Assembly: GCA_938039295.1 (NCBI GenBank)
Contig: CALHUY010000098.1
Coordinates: 1-23,548, forward strand
Source of the DNA: an uncultured Solobacterium sp.
GTDB lineage: Bacteria; Bacillota_I; Bacilli_A; Erysipelotrichales; Erysipelotrichaceae
Length of the DNA stretch: 23,548 nt
Reading direction: 5' to 3'
Shown one piece after another: positions 13,361 to 21,806 of the stretch; within the stretch, counting starts at the first letter, position 1, and the number at the start of each line of letters is the position of its first letter. The notes under the pieces were generated by a model. That model was not told the origin of the DNA. It did no database searches and saw only the letters and a list, made by a program, of their open reading frames with translations. Position numbers and translations under genes: made by a program.

Positions 13361-14053
13361 TTATAACTGTTTTAATATTTCTTGGAATGCAAGATGCGAT
13401 GTAACTGTAAACTCTGGTTTAACATCGCTGTGATTTTCTTCATTGTTTGGATGATACCAACAAGTATGAATCCCTGCACGTATACCTCCAGCAATATCAC
13501 TCGTCAAAGAATCGCCGATGATAATTACTTCATCAGGATTTTTTGTTGGAATTCTATCAAAGACATAATTGAAGAATTCAATATGCGGTTTTTCATATCC
13601 GATTTCATCTGAGATAAAGATACCATCAAAGAATTCTTCGATATGTGCTTTGGCAATCTTCTTACGCTGTAACTCTTTTACACCGTTGGTTACGATGTAT
13701 TGTTTATATTCTGGGTGTAGTTTCTTTACAGTTTCATATGCCTCAGGCATAAAGACAACTGTATCTAGTAATCCATTTAAGTATGCTTGATTAAACTCTA
13801 CAACACGTGTAGTCTCCACACCAATCTTAGTAAAGAACTCCACAAAACGTTCTACGAGTAGTTTCTCTTTTGTGATTTCCCCTTTTTCAAGTTTACACCA
13901 ATAGACATCATTAATTTCTTCGTACATGTGTAGAAGTTCATCTGTAATCTCACCATAGCCAAACTTCTTGAATGTATTTTTCAATGAATTTTCTGCACTT
14001 CTATGGAAATTTAATATTGTTCCATCGATATCCCATAAGATTGTTTGAATCAT
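13361..14053 (-). CDS. HAD-family phosphatase, YjjG/YfnB-type nucleotidase
   Basis: This 230-residue HAD hydrolase has motif I DIDGT at 8-12 (nucleophile Asp8), motif II in IVTNG, motif III Lys in GYEKP, and motif IV GDSLTSD. The helical cap after motif I and the sequence VTNGVKELQRKKIAKAHIEEFFDGIFISDEIGYEKP match the YjjG/YfnB branch. Members dephosphorylate nucleoside monophosphates, including non-canonical ones; the exact substrate is unproven. It is probably co-transcribed with dnaD and nth. Only about 25 bases separate the preceding terminator from its start, so its promoter would have to overlap that terminator, or it lives on read-through from rsfS. The ribosome binding site (AGGGTGG) is moderate. 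Confidence 0.88.
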   Translation of the reverse strand: MIQTILWDIDGTILNFHRSAENSLKNTFKKFGYGEITDELLHMYEEINDVYWCKLEKGEITKEKLLVERFVEFFTKIGVETTRVVEFNQAYLNGLLDTVVFMPEAYETVKKLHPEYKQYIVTNGVKELQRKKIAKAHIEEFFDGIFISDEIGYEKPHIEFFNYVFDRIPTKNPDEVIIIGDSLTSDIAGGIRAGIHTCWYHPNNEENHSDVKPEFTVTSHLAFQEILKQL

Positions 14054-14079
14054 ACTGTTAACTTACCACCCTTCGTTTG

Positions 14080-14106
14080 AAAAGAAGATGTCATCAAAAC
14101 ATCTTC
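14080..14106 (-). terminator. Terminator after rsfS
   Basis: The minus strand has GAAGATGT, a 7-base loop, ACATCTTC, then TTTT. It closes the long parE-to-rsfS run. The T-tract is short, so read-through into the HAD gene is possible. Confidence 0.75.
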
Positions 14107-14113
14107 ATATTTG

Positions 14114-14446
14114 TTACATTGTTTCTTGTGGCTGATCAGCCCATAAAGCTTCTAAGCGATATGTACTTCTAGCATCTTCTGTAAAGATATGTACAACCAC
14201 TTCATTCATGTCAATCAGTACCCAAGTAGATTCCCTTTCACCTTCACGAAGACGCACATCAAAGCCATTCTTCGTTACTTCTTTTTCAACAAATTCCACA
14301 AGAGAATTTGCGTGTCTAGGATTCTTTGCAGTACAGATGACATAGTAGTCTGTATATGCATTGACATTGCGGATATCGATTGTAACGATATTCTCTGCCA
14401 ATTTCTCATCTAATGTATGACGTACTAAATTTAGTAATTCAGACAT
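14114..14446 (-). CDS. rsfS: Ribosomal silencing factor RsfS
   Basis: This 110-residue protein matches the RsfS/Iojap family: VTIDIRNVNAYTDYYVICTAKNPRH (about 20-44), then STWVLIDMNEVVVHIF and YRLEALW at the end. RsfS binds uL14 on the 50S subunit and blocks joining with 30S when nutrients are short. I chose ATG 14446 because AGGAGGGG stands just before it; a longer in-frame start at 14494 lies inside yqeK and adds an unconserved basic stretch. It overlaps the yqeK end by 8 bases. yqeK-rsfS is the standard Bacillota order. Confidence 0.96.
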   Translation of the reverse strand: MSELLNLVRHTLDEKLAENIVTIDIRNVNAYTDYYVICTAKNPRHANSLVEFVEKEVTKNGFDVRLREGERESTWVLIDMNEVVVHIFTEDARSTYRLEALWADQPQETM

Positions 14447-15239
14447 GTTTCCCCTCCTTTTCGAGTATGTATTTTTTCGCATCTTCAAGGACATATTCTG
14501 CCCCTTGTTTGAGATTTCTCTCTGCGATTTTTGTATGCATGGTCACGTCATAATGACGACCTGGTTCAATCTTATCTGCAATATATAAGATATAATCATA
14601 CGCACTTTTGCCATCCCCAAGGGTATGGTGTTCGATTGCTTGTAAGATTTTCTTATTATAACAGCATAGATTCTGTTTTAGCCAAATAACTGCAGTATAG
14701 CTATGCCAAATTGCAGGATCTAGTTTTAATACTTCAGGTCTAAAGTGTGCTAGAAGTTGATATCCCTCCTCATCACTCATTTTCTTTGTGACATCATGTA
14801 ATAAACCCATTTGATATGCGAGTTGTTTGTTCAGATGATGAATTCTTGCAAGTTTCAATGCAGTATGACCGACACGAACTGAATGTGCTGCACGGTTAGG
14901 ATTACACTGCGCTTTTGTTACTTCTTCAAAGTAGTAACCATTCTCTAAAAGTATCTTACGTATTCCTTTTGCGCTTAAGTAGAAGAATCCTTTTCGCACT
15001 TCAGTTTCTGTTTCTGATTGTAGTGCGATACATATATCATTCTGTTTCATTTCTACAACATGTAGATATCGATATGGACTACATGCACGCATACATAACT
15101 TCTTTCGCTTGTCATAGTTTAGAATACCATCGCCAACTATCGCAAGCGCAACCGGCTTACCAGTTTGTTTATGATAGTTTTTTAATTGTTGTAGTTCATC
15201 ATCTGTAATTGGATCAAAGGGTGCTGTATATACGATCAT
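14439..15239 (-). CDS. yqeK: YqeK HD-domain Ap4A hydrolase with degenerate NadD-like N-terminus
   Basis: This 266-residue protein has two parts. Residues about 110-260 are the YqeK HD domain: H119 and H125, HD at 148-149, H179, HH at 204-205 and D222 in YIADKIEP. YqeK symmetrically hydrolyses diadenosine tetraphosphate. Residues 1-108 look like a shrunken NadD nucleotidyltransferase: PFDPITDDEL replaces the NadD pattern GTFDPxHxGH, and FFYLSAKGIRKILLENGYYF resembles the end of NadD (PxxVxxYIxxxGLY). The catalytic HxGH and SSTxIR motifs are gone and the domain is about half the normal NadD length. Its place in the operon is where nadD and yqeK normally stand side by side. It overlaps yhbY by four bases (ATGA). 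The HD part is firm; the NadD origin is inference. Confidence 0.85.
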   Translation of the reverse strand: MIVYTAPFDPITDDELQQLKNYHKQTGKPVALAIVGDGILNYDKRKKLCMRACSPYRYLHVVEMKQNDICIALQSETETEVRKGFFYLSAKGIRKILLENGYYFEEVTKAQCNPNRAAHSVRVGHTALKLARIHHLNKQLAYQMGLLHDVTKKMSDEEGYQLLAHFRPEVLKLDPAIWHSYTAVIWLKQNLCCYNKKILQAIEHHTLGDGKSAYDYILYIADKIEPGRHYDVTMHTKIAERNLKQGAEYVLEDAKKYILEKEGKHV

Positions 15240-15526
15240 GGTAAAACGATCTTTGGTTCCTTTGCCTTCTTGTAGAGAACGATTTGTCTTCCGATAACTT
15301 GTACAAGTTCAGACTTTGTATGCATGCTTAAATCAAATGCCAGTTCCTTAAGGTCTGTAGTAACTGTCTTAAGCACTGAGATTTTAATGAGTTCTCTTGT
15401 ACGTAAACCGTTGTTTACAGTTTCTACTAGGTTATCGCTTAAGCCGTCTTTGCCAATCTGGAAAATTGCACGTTCTGTCTGTGCTAGTCCTCTTAGATAC
15501 GCTCTTTGTTTTGTTGTTAAACTCAT
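15236..15526 (-). CDS. yhbY: CRM-domain RNA-binding protein YhbY
   Basis: This 96-residue protein is a single CRM domain: SLTTKQRAYLRGLAQTERAIFQIGKDGLSDNLVETVNNGLRTRELIKI (about 2-49), ending in GRQIVLYKKAKEPKIVLP. YhbY (YqeI in Bacillus) associates with the large ribosomal subunit precursor. I chose ATG 15526, which overlaps the yqeH stop as ATGA and has AGAAAGG before it; the longer reading from 15610 adds unconserved residues inside yqeH. It is coupled on both sides in yqeH-yhbY-yqeK. Confidence 0.95.
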   Translation of the reverse strand: MSLTTKQRAYLRGLAQTERAIFQIGKDGLSDNLVETVNNGLRTRELIKISVLKTVTTDLKELAFDLSMHTKSELVQVIGRQIVLYKKAKEPKIVLP

Positions 15527-16572
15527 AACATTGCCTTTCTGAATGTCACACTGACACTCTTTGGTACATGTACTGTAATTGTACTGACCTCTCCACTTAC
15601 ACATGCCCATCCTAATCCATCAATCACGACGTCTACCTTTGGCATGTCCTTATGAATTGTATATTTCTTCATTTCTGTCTCAATGGCTGTTGGCACAAAT
15701 AATGTTCCAACATGTGTATTCCATTTTTCATCTGCGTAGTTGCCATTGGTACGATGAACGTTAAGACGTTCACTGAGATACCATACACAACTTGCATGAT
15801 TACAACCTGATAAATCTAGACGTGCTAAGCCTCCTACAAAGAAGCTCTGCTCACCACGTAGTTGGAACACCTGTGGTTTTACACTCTTGCTTGGCATGAT
15901 TGTCTTTAAATCTGCCTCACTAACTTCCATTAACATACTATGATCAATTTCAATACCTGGTGTATCGATGTAAGTATGTCCATCAATTTCTAATTCATTG
16001 AAATCTAATGTAGTGCCTGGATATCTAGATGCGGTTAGAACCTGTGTAGACATTAGGTTGTTGATAAGGGTACTCTTGCCAGAGTTGGCTTTTCCTATCA
16101 CAACTATTTTTCTACCATTTGCGAGTTCATCAACACATTCTTTGATTTCTTCGACACCCATCTTTTCTTCTTTGGACGCAAGAATAAGTCGTTCAATGCG
16201 AATACCCAAATCTTTGAGTCGTCCAAAGACAAAATGTGCGATTTTCTCTTCTCCACATGATGCAGGTAATAAGTCTCTCTTTGTCGCAACCATCACAATA
16301 TCTTGATTGGCAAATTTACGGTTAATACCGTTAATCATACCTGCCTCAAAATCATATAGATCAATCACCCATAGAATTAACGCATCCATCTTTGCGATAC
16401 GGTTAACAACCGCAACTGGATCGATACCCGTCTTCATGGAGATTGTTAAATCATCATAGTGAATCAAACGGAAACATCTTTGACAATATTCCGCCTCAGC
16501 TTTAGGACTATAACCAATCGCTTTTGAATCAGTTGTTTGTAATACTGCACCGCATCCTTTACATACTGTCAT
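15523..16572 (-). CDS. yqeH: Ribosome-assembly GTPase YqeH
   Basis: This 349-residue circularly permuted GTPase is needed for 30S subunit maturation. The N-terminal zinc finger has C4-x2-C7 and C30-x2-C33. The permuted motif order is visible: G4 (TKRD, near 118) comes before G1 (GKANSGKSTLIN, near 160) and G3 (DTPG, near 204). A C-terminal RNA-binding region follows. It begins two bases after the parC stop codon and ends in an ATGA overlap with yhbY, so it belongs to the same transcript as parC. In Bacillus, aroE and nadD lie between yqeH and yqeK; aroE is absent here. Confidence 0.96.
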   Translation of the reverse strand: MTVCKGCGAVLQTTDSKAIGYSPKAEAEYCQRCFRLIHYDDLTISMKTGIDPVAVVNRIAKMDALILWVIDLYDFEAGMINGINRKFANQDIVMVATKRDLLPASCGEEKIAHFVFGRLKDLGIRIERLILASKEEKMGVEEIKECVDELANGRKIVVIGKANSGKSTLINNLMSTQVLTASRYPGTTLDFNELEIDGHTYIDTPGIEIDHSMLMEVSEADLKTIMPSKSVKPQVFQLRGEQSFFVGGLARLDLSGCNHASCVWYLSERLNVHRTNGNYADEKWNTHVGTLFVPTAIETEMKKYTIHKDMPKVDVVIDGLGWACVSGEVSTITVHVPKSVSVTFRKAML

Positions 16573-16574
16573 GA

Positions 16575-19082
16575 TTAGCCTTCCTTCTCATCAAATAGAC
16601 TTAAACGTTCTACATCTTCATGTACTTCGTTATCTGCGTCTGTTGGTATATCAATAATACGACATTCATCAATACCACGATATAGACTCCAACCATCCTT
16701 CAGTACAAGTGGGGATCCAAATCCACTTTCACGTGGTTTAAGTGGTATTTCAGAAGCACGTAATACTTGTCTTTCTGGATCTTTGAAGATTAACTCTTCT
16801 CCTGCACTAACTGCTTTCGCAAATGTTACAATACTTGGATTTGTCTTTAAACGTTTACAAATTAAGTTACCCTTCATTGGTCGATTACCAAAGACGATTT
16901 CTTCCGTATGAATACGCTTCATCTGTCCAACATTTGTCATAAAGAGGACAGCTGGATCTTCCGCATTCATAACACATCCCCATGCTAATGCATCACCTTT
17001 ACCAAGATTCATTGCCTTAACACCCTTGGACTTAACACCAGTGGCTGGAATATCTTCAACCGCAAAGCGATAAGAATAACCATCTTTACTTACCATTAAG
17101 ATCTGTTGGTTACTATATGCAATAAAGGCATTGATCATTTCTGCACCCTTGCCAAGGTTCATCGCTGTCATGACTTTATTGTTACGCTCTACTTGCCAGT
17201 GATTCACTGGAGTCTTCTTGATTTGTCCAGCAGAACTTACTGTCACAATCCATGCATACGTATCGAAACTCTTGATGAGAATCGCATTCTTAATTTTATC
17301 TTCACCATCGATACGTACAACTTTATTTAGATGCATACCAACATCTTTCCATTTGCCTTCTTCAATTTGCCAAACTGGAATAGATGCGTAATTACCTTTA
17401 GATGTAAATAGTAATAGTGTATCGAGTGTATCACACTCTGTTGTACCAATCAGTACATCTCCATCTTTGATAGCTGTTTCTTGGTCACCGACTGCGTTAT
17501 AGCTACGCATGGATACTCGCTTGAGATAACCATCACGACTGACAGTTACTACAACACGCTCATTTGCAATCATTGCAGTCTTATCATAGTTAATTTCTTC
17601 AACCTCAGCTTCAATACGTGTGCGACGTTCTTGACCATACTCTCTCTTCACATTTCGTAATTCCTTAATGATGACGGAATGCAATACATTTTCATTTTCA
17701 ATGATTGCCTTTGTCTCTTCAATCTGATTGACAAGCTCCGCAAACTCTTCACGTAATGTAATGACATCCGTATTGGATAAACGATATAGACGTAAGGAAA
17801 CGATAGCTTCAGACTGTGGTTCATCAAAGCCAAATTCATTCATCAAGTTACGTTTCGCATCACCCTTATCTTGGGAAGCACGAATAATACGAATCACTTC
17901 ATCTAAGATGGAAACAGCCTTCATCAAACCTTCAATGATATGACAACGGGCTTCCATCTTATCTAACTCATAACGAGAACGACGTAATACGACTTCCTTA
18001 CGGAATGCGATAAACGCATCCAATAATCCAAGTAACCCTACCTGAACAGGACGCTTATCAATGATTGCGACGTTATTGTAGTTATAGTAGACCTGTAGGT
18101 CTGTATTCTTATAGAAATAATTGAGAATCATATTAGCATCGATATCCTTGCGAACATCAATAACAATACGCATACCTTCACGGTCAGATTCATCACGTAC
18201 ATCTAAGATACCATCGATATCTTTGGATACACGGATTTCATCCATCTTCTTAACAAGCTGTGCTTTAACAACTTCATAAGGGATTTCTGTGACAATGATT
18301 TGTTGGCAAGATTTCTCCTCATGAATTTCACACTTGGAACGCACAACAATTCTACCCTTACCAGTTGTAAAGGCATCACGAATACCTGCTTCCCCCTGTA
18401 CGATACCACCAGTCGGAAAGTCTGGACCGGTTAAAATATCCATCACGTCTGTCAAAGCACTCTCTGGATTTTGAATACGGTAGATTGTCGCATCCACAAC
18501 TTCATTTAAGTTATGTGGTGGCATATTTGTCGCATAACCTGCCGCAATACCTGTTGCACCATTGACTAGCATGACAGGAAACGGTACAGGGAGTACTGTT
18601 GGTTCATGTTCTGTATCGTCAAAGTTAGGTGCCATTTCGACGGTATTCTTATCCAAGTCTTCTTCCATAACTTGCGTAACCTTCGCGAGTCTAGCTTCGG
18701 TATAACGCATCGCAGCTGCTGGATCATCGTCAATAGAACCATTATTACCATGCATGTCAATAAGTGGTAAACGTACCTTCCAATCTTGGGACATACGTAC
18801 CATCGCATCGTAGACAGAAGTATCACCGTGTGGGTGATAATTACCAATTACAAGACCGACTGTCTTAGCAGACTTACGGTATGCATGGTCCCATGTATTT
18901 CCATCATGGTACATGGCATATAAAATTCTACGCTGTACTGGCTTTAAACCATCACGTGCATCCGGTAATGCACGCTCTTGAATAATATATTTGGCATATC
19001 TACCAAAGCCAGCTCCCATAATATCTTCGAGTAGCTCTGGTCTATATTTTGTATTATCAACGATTGTCTTCTTCTTAACCAT
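16575..19082 (-). CDS. parC: DNA topoisomerase IV subunit A
   Basis: This 835-residue type IIA topoisomerase subunit cuts and rejoins DNA to separate daughter chromosomes. It has ERALPDARDGLKPVQRRILYAM (36-57), the quinolone-resistance region HPHGDTSVYDAMVR (83-96) and the catalytic Tyr127 in AAAMRYTEARL. The C-terminal beta-propeller carries degenerate repeats and no strict gyrase GyrA-box, which with the parE neighbour supports ParC over GyrA. At the two main quinolone positions it has Thr88 and Asp92 where Staphylococcus GrlA has Ser80 and Glu84; these may be natural. The start overlaps the parE stop by one base (TAATG). Confidence 0.96.
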   Translation of the reverse strand: MVKKKTIVDNTKYRPELLEDIMGAGFGRYAKYIIQERALPDARDGLKPVQRRILYAMYHDGNTWDHAYRKSAKTVGLVIGNYHPHGDTSVYDAMVRMSQDWKVRLPLIDMHGNNGSIDDDPAAAMRYTEARLAKVTQVMEEDLDKNTVEMAPNFDDTEHEPTVLPVPFPVMLVNGATGIAAGYATNMPPHNLNEVVDATIYRIQNPESALTDVMDILTGPDFPTGGIVQGEAGIRDAFTTGKGRIVVRSKCEIHEEKSCQQIIVTEIPYEVVKAQLVKKMDEIRVSKDIDGILDVRDESDREGMRIVIDVRKDIDANMILNYFYKNTDLQVYYNYNNVAIIDKRPVQVGLLGLLDAFIAFRKEVVLRRSRYELDKMEARCHIIEGLMKAVSILDEVIRIIRASQDKGDAKRNLMNEFGFDEPQSEAIVSLRLYRLSNTDVITLREEFAELVNQIEETKAIIENENVLHSVIIKELRNVKREYGQERRTRIEAEVEEINYDKTAMIANERVVVTVSRDGYLKRVSMRSYNAVGDQETAIKDGDVLIGTTECDTLDTLLLFTSKGNYASIPVWQIEEGKWKDVGMHLNKVVRIDGEDKIKNAILIKSFDTYAWIVTVSSAGQIKKTPVNHWQVERNNKVMTAMNLGKGAEMINAFIAYSNQQILMVSKDGYSYRFAVEDIPATGVKSKGVKAMNLGKGDALAWGCVMNAEDPAVLFMTNVGQMKRIHTEEIVFGNRPMKGNLICKRLKTNPSIVTFAKAVSAGEELIFKDPERQVLRASEIPLKPRESGFGSPLVLKDGWSLYRGIDECRIIDIPTDADNEVHEDVERLSLFDEKEG

Positions 19083-21001
19083 TAGCCCTCCAAGTCAAAT
19101 GTATCTTCTAATGTAAATGAAACGTTATCTTCAATCCACTTACGACGTAATTCTGCTTTATCTCCCATAAGTACAGTTACACGACGTTCAGCCTTAACAC
19201 CATCACTAATACCCACTTTAATCAGTGTACGCCGGGATGGATCCATTGTTGTCTCCCATAACTGTGTAGCGTTCATTTCACCTAAACCTTTATAGCGTTG
19301 AATTTCTACTTTACCAAGTTTACGACGTAAAGCATCTAACTCTTGATCGCTATAAACATATTGTGTCGTCTTACCCTTTGTCACTTTATAGAGTGGAGGT
19401 AAGGCAATATATACCATTCCCTGCTCTAATAGTGGACGCATGTAACGATAGAAGAATGTCAATAATAAAATCTGAATATGAGATCCATCGTCATCTGCAT
19501 CAGTCATGATAATAACTTTTCCATAATTCGATTCCTCGTAGTCAAAGTCAGGACCAACACCTGCACCTAATGTATAAATTAATGTATTTAACTCTTCATT
19601 CTTTTCAATATCAGCGAGTGTACATTTCTCAGTGTTTAATACCTTACCACGTAGTGGCAAGATTGCTTGATAATGAGAATCTCTTCCCTGTTTTGCGGAA
19701 CCTCCGGCAGAGTCACCCTCGACCAAGAATAGTTCCTTTATACGAGCATCCTTTGTCTGTGCAGGTGCTAACTTACCAGATAAAACCTTTTCACCCTTAC
19801 CAACACGCTTACCCTTACGGATTTCATCTCGAGCCTTACGTGCAGCGATACGGGCAAGTGATGCCTTTAACATCTTACGTACTAATGTATCTGATTGATT
19901 GCGATTTTCTTCTAACCAGAAAGATAACTTCTCAGAGACAACTGCTTCTACTGCAGTCTTAGCTTGTGGAGTTCCAAGCTTACTCTTTGTCTGTCCTTCA
20001 AACTGTAATAATCCTTCAGGGACAGATACGGAAAGGATTGTTGTAAGACCCTCACGTACATCGCCACCTTCCAGATTTTTATCCTTCGCCTTTAATAGGC
20101 CATATTTTCTTGCATAGTCATTGATAGCTTTTGTAAAAGCACCCTTAAAACCAACTTCGTGTGTACCACCATCGCTAGTGCGAACAAGGTTAACGAAGCT
20201 ATATGTATTCTCTTGATAATCATCTGTATATTGGAAAGCAACTTCGACTTGGATACCATTGGCTTCTCCACTAAATTTCACTGGGTTCATTAAGACATTA
20301 CGATCTTCATGTAAGTATCCTAAGAAGGCTGTTAATCCATCTTCATATAGATATGTTTCAGTTTCATTTTTCTTATTGCGCTTATCGCTAACGACCATCG
20401 CAATTCCACTTAATAAGAAAGCTTCTTCACGCGCTCTTTCACAGACAACATCGTATTTATACTCAGTTGTAGAGAAGATACGTGGATCTGGTTTAAAACG
20501 TACCGTAGAGCCAGTACGGTTGGTCTTACCTAAGTGTTCTAACTTGCCAATCTTCTTACCACCATCCGCAAATTCCATACGAACGAGCTCCCCATCATGG
20601 GCAACCTCTACTATCAACCATTCGCTTAAAGCATTTACGACTGACGCACCTACACCATGTAAACCACCAGCCGTCTTATAGCCACCTTCACTGGAGAACT
20701 TACCACCAGCGTGAAGCACAGTAAAAATAACCTGCAATGTATTTACACCGCTGGCATGTTGACCGATAGGCATACCACGACCTTCGTCCTGAATTGTGAC
20801 ACTACCATCTGCCTCTAAAGTGATTTGGATTTTCTTACCATAACCGTTTAACGCTTCATCGATGGAGTTATCAACGATTTCCCAAATCAGATGATGTAAT
20901 CCTCTACTATCGGTAGAACCGATATACATGCCAGGGCGCTTTCTGACTGCCTCTAAACCTTCTAAAATTTGAATACTGTTATCATCATATCTATTCGCCA
21001 T
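19082..21001 (-). CDS. parE: DNA topoisomerase IV subunit B
   Basis: This 639-residue ATPase subunit of topoisomerase IV has the GHKL ATP-binding motifs EIVDNSIDEAL (about 41-51), DEGRGMPIG (about 73-81) and GGLHGVGASVVNAL (about 112-125). The TOPRIM domain shows EGDSAGGSAKQGRD and DADDDGSHI. The C-terminal RYKGLGEMNATQLWETTMDP is diagnostic of the GyrB/ParE family. ParE powers strand passage by ParC. It is first in a run of six coupled genes and is divergent from plsY, the arrangement known in Bacillus subtilis. AGGAGT precedes the ATG, and an extended -10 promoter lies just upstream. Confidence 0.97.
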   Translation of the reverse strand: MANRYDDNSIQILEGLEAVRKRPGMYIGSTDSRGLHHLIWEIVDNSIDEALNGYGKKIQITLEADGSVTIQDEGRGMPIGQHASGVNTLQVIFTVLHAGGKFSSEGGYKTAGGLHGVGASVVNALSEWLIVEVAHDGELVRMEFADGGKKIGKLEHLGKTNRTGSTVRFKPDPRIFSTTEYKYDVVCERAREEAFLLSGIAMVVSDKRNKKNETETYLYEDGLTAFLGYLHEDRNVLMNPVKFSGEANGIQVEVAFQYTDDYQENTYSFVNLVRTSDGGTHEVGFKGAFTKAINDYARKYGLLKAKDKNLEGGDVREGLTTILSVSVPEGLLQFEGQTKSKLGTPQAKTAVEAVVSEKLSFWLEENRNQSDTLVRKMLKASLARIAARKARDEIRKGKRVGKGEKVLSGKLAPAQTKDARIKELFLVEGDSAGGSAKQGRDSHYQAILPLRGKVLNTEKCTLADIEKNEELNTLIYTLGAGVGPDFDYEESNYGKVIIMTDADDDGSHIQILLLTFFYRYMRPLLEQGMVYIALPPLYKVTKGKTTQYVYSDQELDALRRKLGKVEIQRYKGLGEMNATQLWETTMDPSRRTLIKVGISDGVKAERRVTVLMGDKAELRRKWIEDNVSFTLEDTFDLEG

Positions 21002-21025
21002 GCAAAAACTCCTAATAACCTTTGT

Positions 21026-21034
21026 ATTATATCA
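21026..21034 (-). promoter_or_regulatory. Extended -10 promoter for the parE operon
   Basis: The minus strand reads TGA TATAAT about 25 bases before the parE ATG, with no good -35. It would drive all six genes to rsfS, since no terminator or sizeable gap occurs until 14106. Confidence 0.6.
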
Positions 21035-21149
21035 TAATTAGGCTACTTTAATATCCTTGTCTAACGACAATCTACACGTTCATATCACCAGATTTTGTAA
21101 CAACAAAGCCTAGTTCAAACATTTTGATTTTATATCTAAATTACTGATG

Positions 21150-21158
21150 TGGTAATAT
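21150..21158 (+). promoter_or_regulatory. Possible extended -10 promoter for plsY
   Basis: TGG TAATAT lies 22 bases before the plsY ATG, giving a leader of about 15 bases that starts almost at the GGGGG ribosome binding site. No -35 at the right distance. Confidence 0.35.
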
Positions 21159-21179
21159 ATCAACAGGGGGATTTATTCT

Positions 21180-21806
21180 ATGCTAAATTTCATTGGCGTT
21201 ATTATATTAAGTTATTTATTTGGGTCTGTTCCATGGTCACTTGTCATTGGAAAAGTATTCTTCCATAAGGATATCCGTACAGAGGGTTCAGGTAACCTTG
21301 GTGGCACAAATGCAGGTCGCGTTTTAGGCAAAAAAGTTGGTATCACTGTCATTATCCTTGATGCACTCAAAGCATTCTTCTCCATGTTACTAGCTAGCTT
21401 CATCGCAAAGGATGCCATGATCTATGCAGGACTAGCCTGTTGTATTGGACACTGCTTCCCAATCTTTGCACAGTTTAAAGGTGGTAAGGCAGTTGCGACT
21501 TCCTTCGGTTTCTTCTTAGGTATCGCTACATTTATCAATCACCAATACTTCTATCAGTTCTTCTTACCACTCCTTGTATTCTTGGTAAGTCTCTATCTTT
21601 GTCGTATGGTTTCCTTATCCAGCATAATTGGTTTAGGTTCTGGTATTCTCATCAGTTTCTTGATTGGAAATCCAATATCAATTACAGTTTCAATCTTTGT
21701 ACTATGGTTGTTTGTGGTATATCGTCATCACGCAAATATCGAACGTATCAAAAACGGTACAGAGAGTAAAATCAAATGGATGGGTAAATCACCATGGGAA
21801 AAATAG
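21180..21806 (+). CDS. plsY: Glycerol-3-phosphate acyltransferase PlsY
   Basis: This 208-residue membrane enzyme transfers an acyl group from acyl phosphate to glycerol-3-phosphate, the first step of phospholipid synthesis. The PlsY motifs are present: GSVPWSLVIGK near 15-25, SGNLGGTNAGRVLGKK (about 37-52), and the acyl-phosphate-binding FKGGKAVATSFG (about 99-110), with several membrane helices. GGGGG precedes the ATG. It is divergent from parE and overlaps the following esterase by 13 bases. Together with pgsA at the other end of the window it marks phospholipid synthesis, but the two are not linked. Confidence 0.96.
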   Translation: MLNFIGVIILSYLFGSVPWSLVIGKVFFHKDIRTEGSGNLGGTNAGRVLGKKVGITVIILDALKAFFSMLLASFIAKDAMIYAGLACCIGHCFPIFAQFKGGKAVATSFGFFLGIATFINHQYFYQFFLPLLVFLVSLYLCRMVSLSSIIGLGSGILISFLIGNPISITVSIFVLWLFVVYRHHANIERIKNGTESKIKWMGKSPWEK

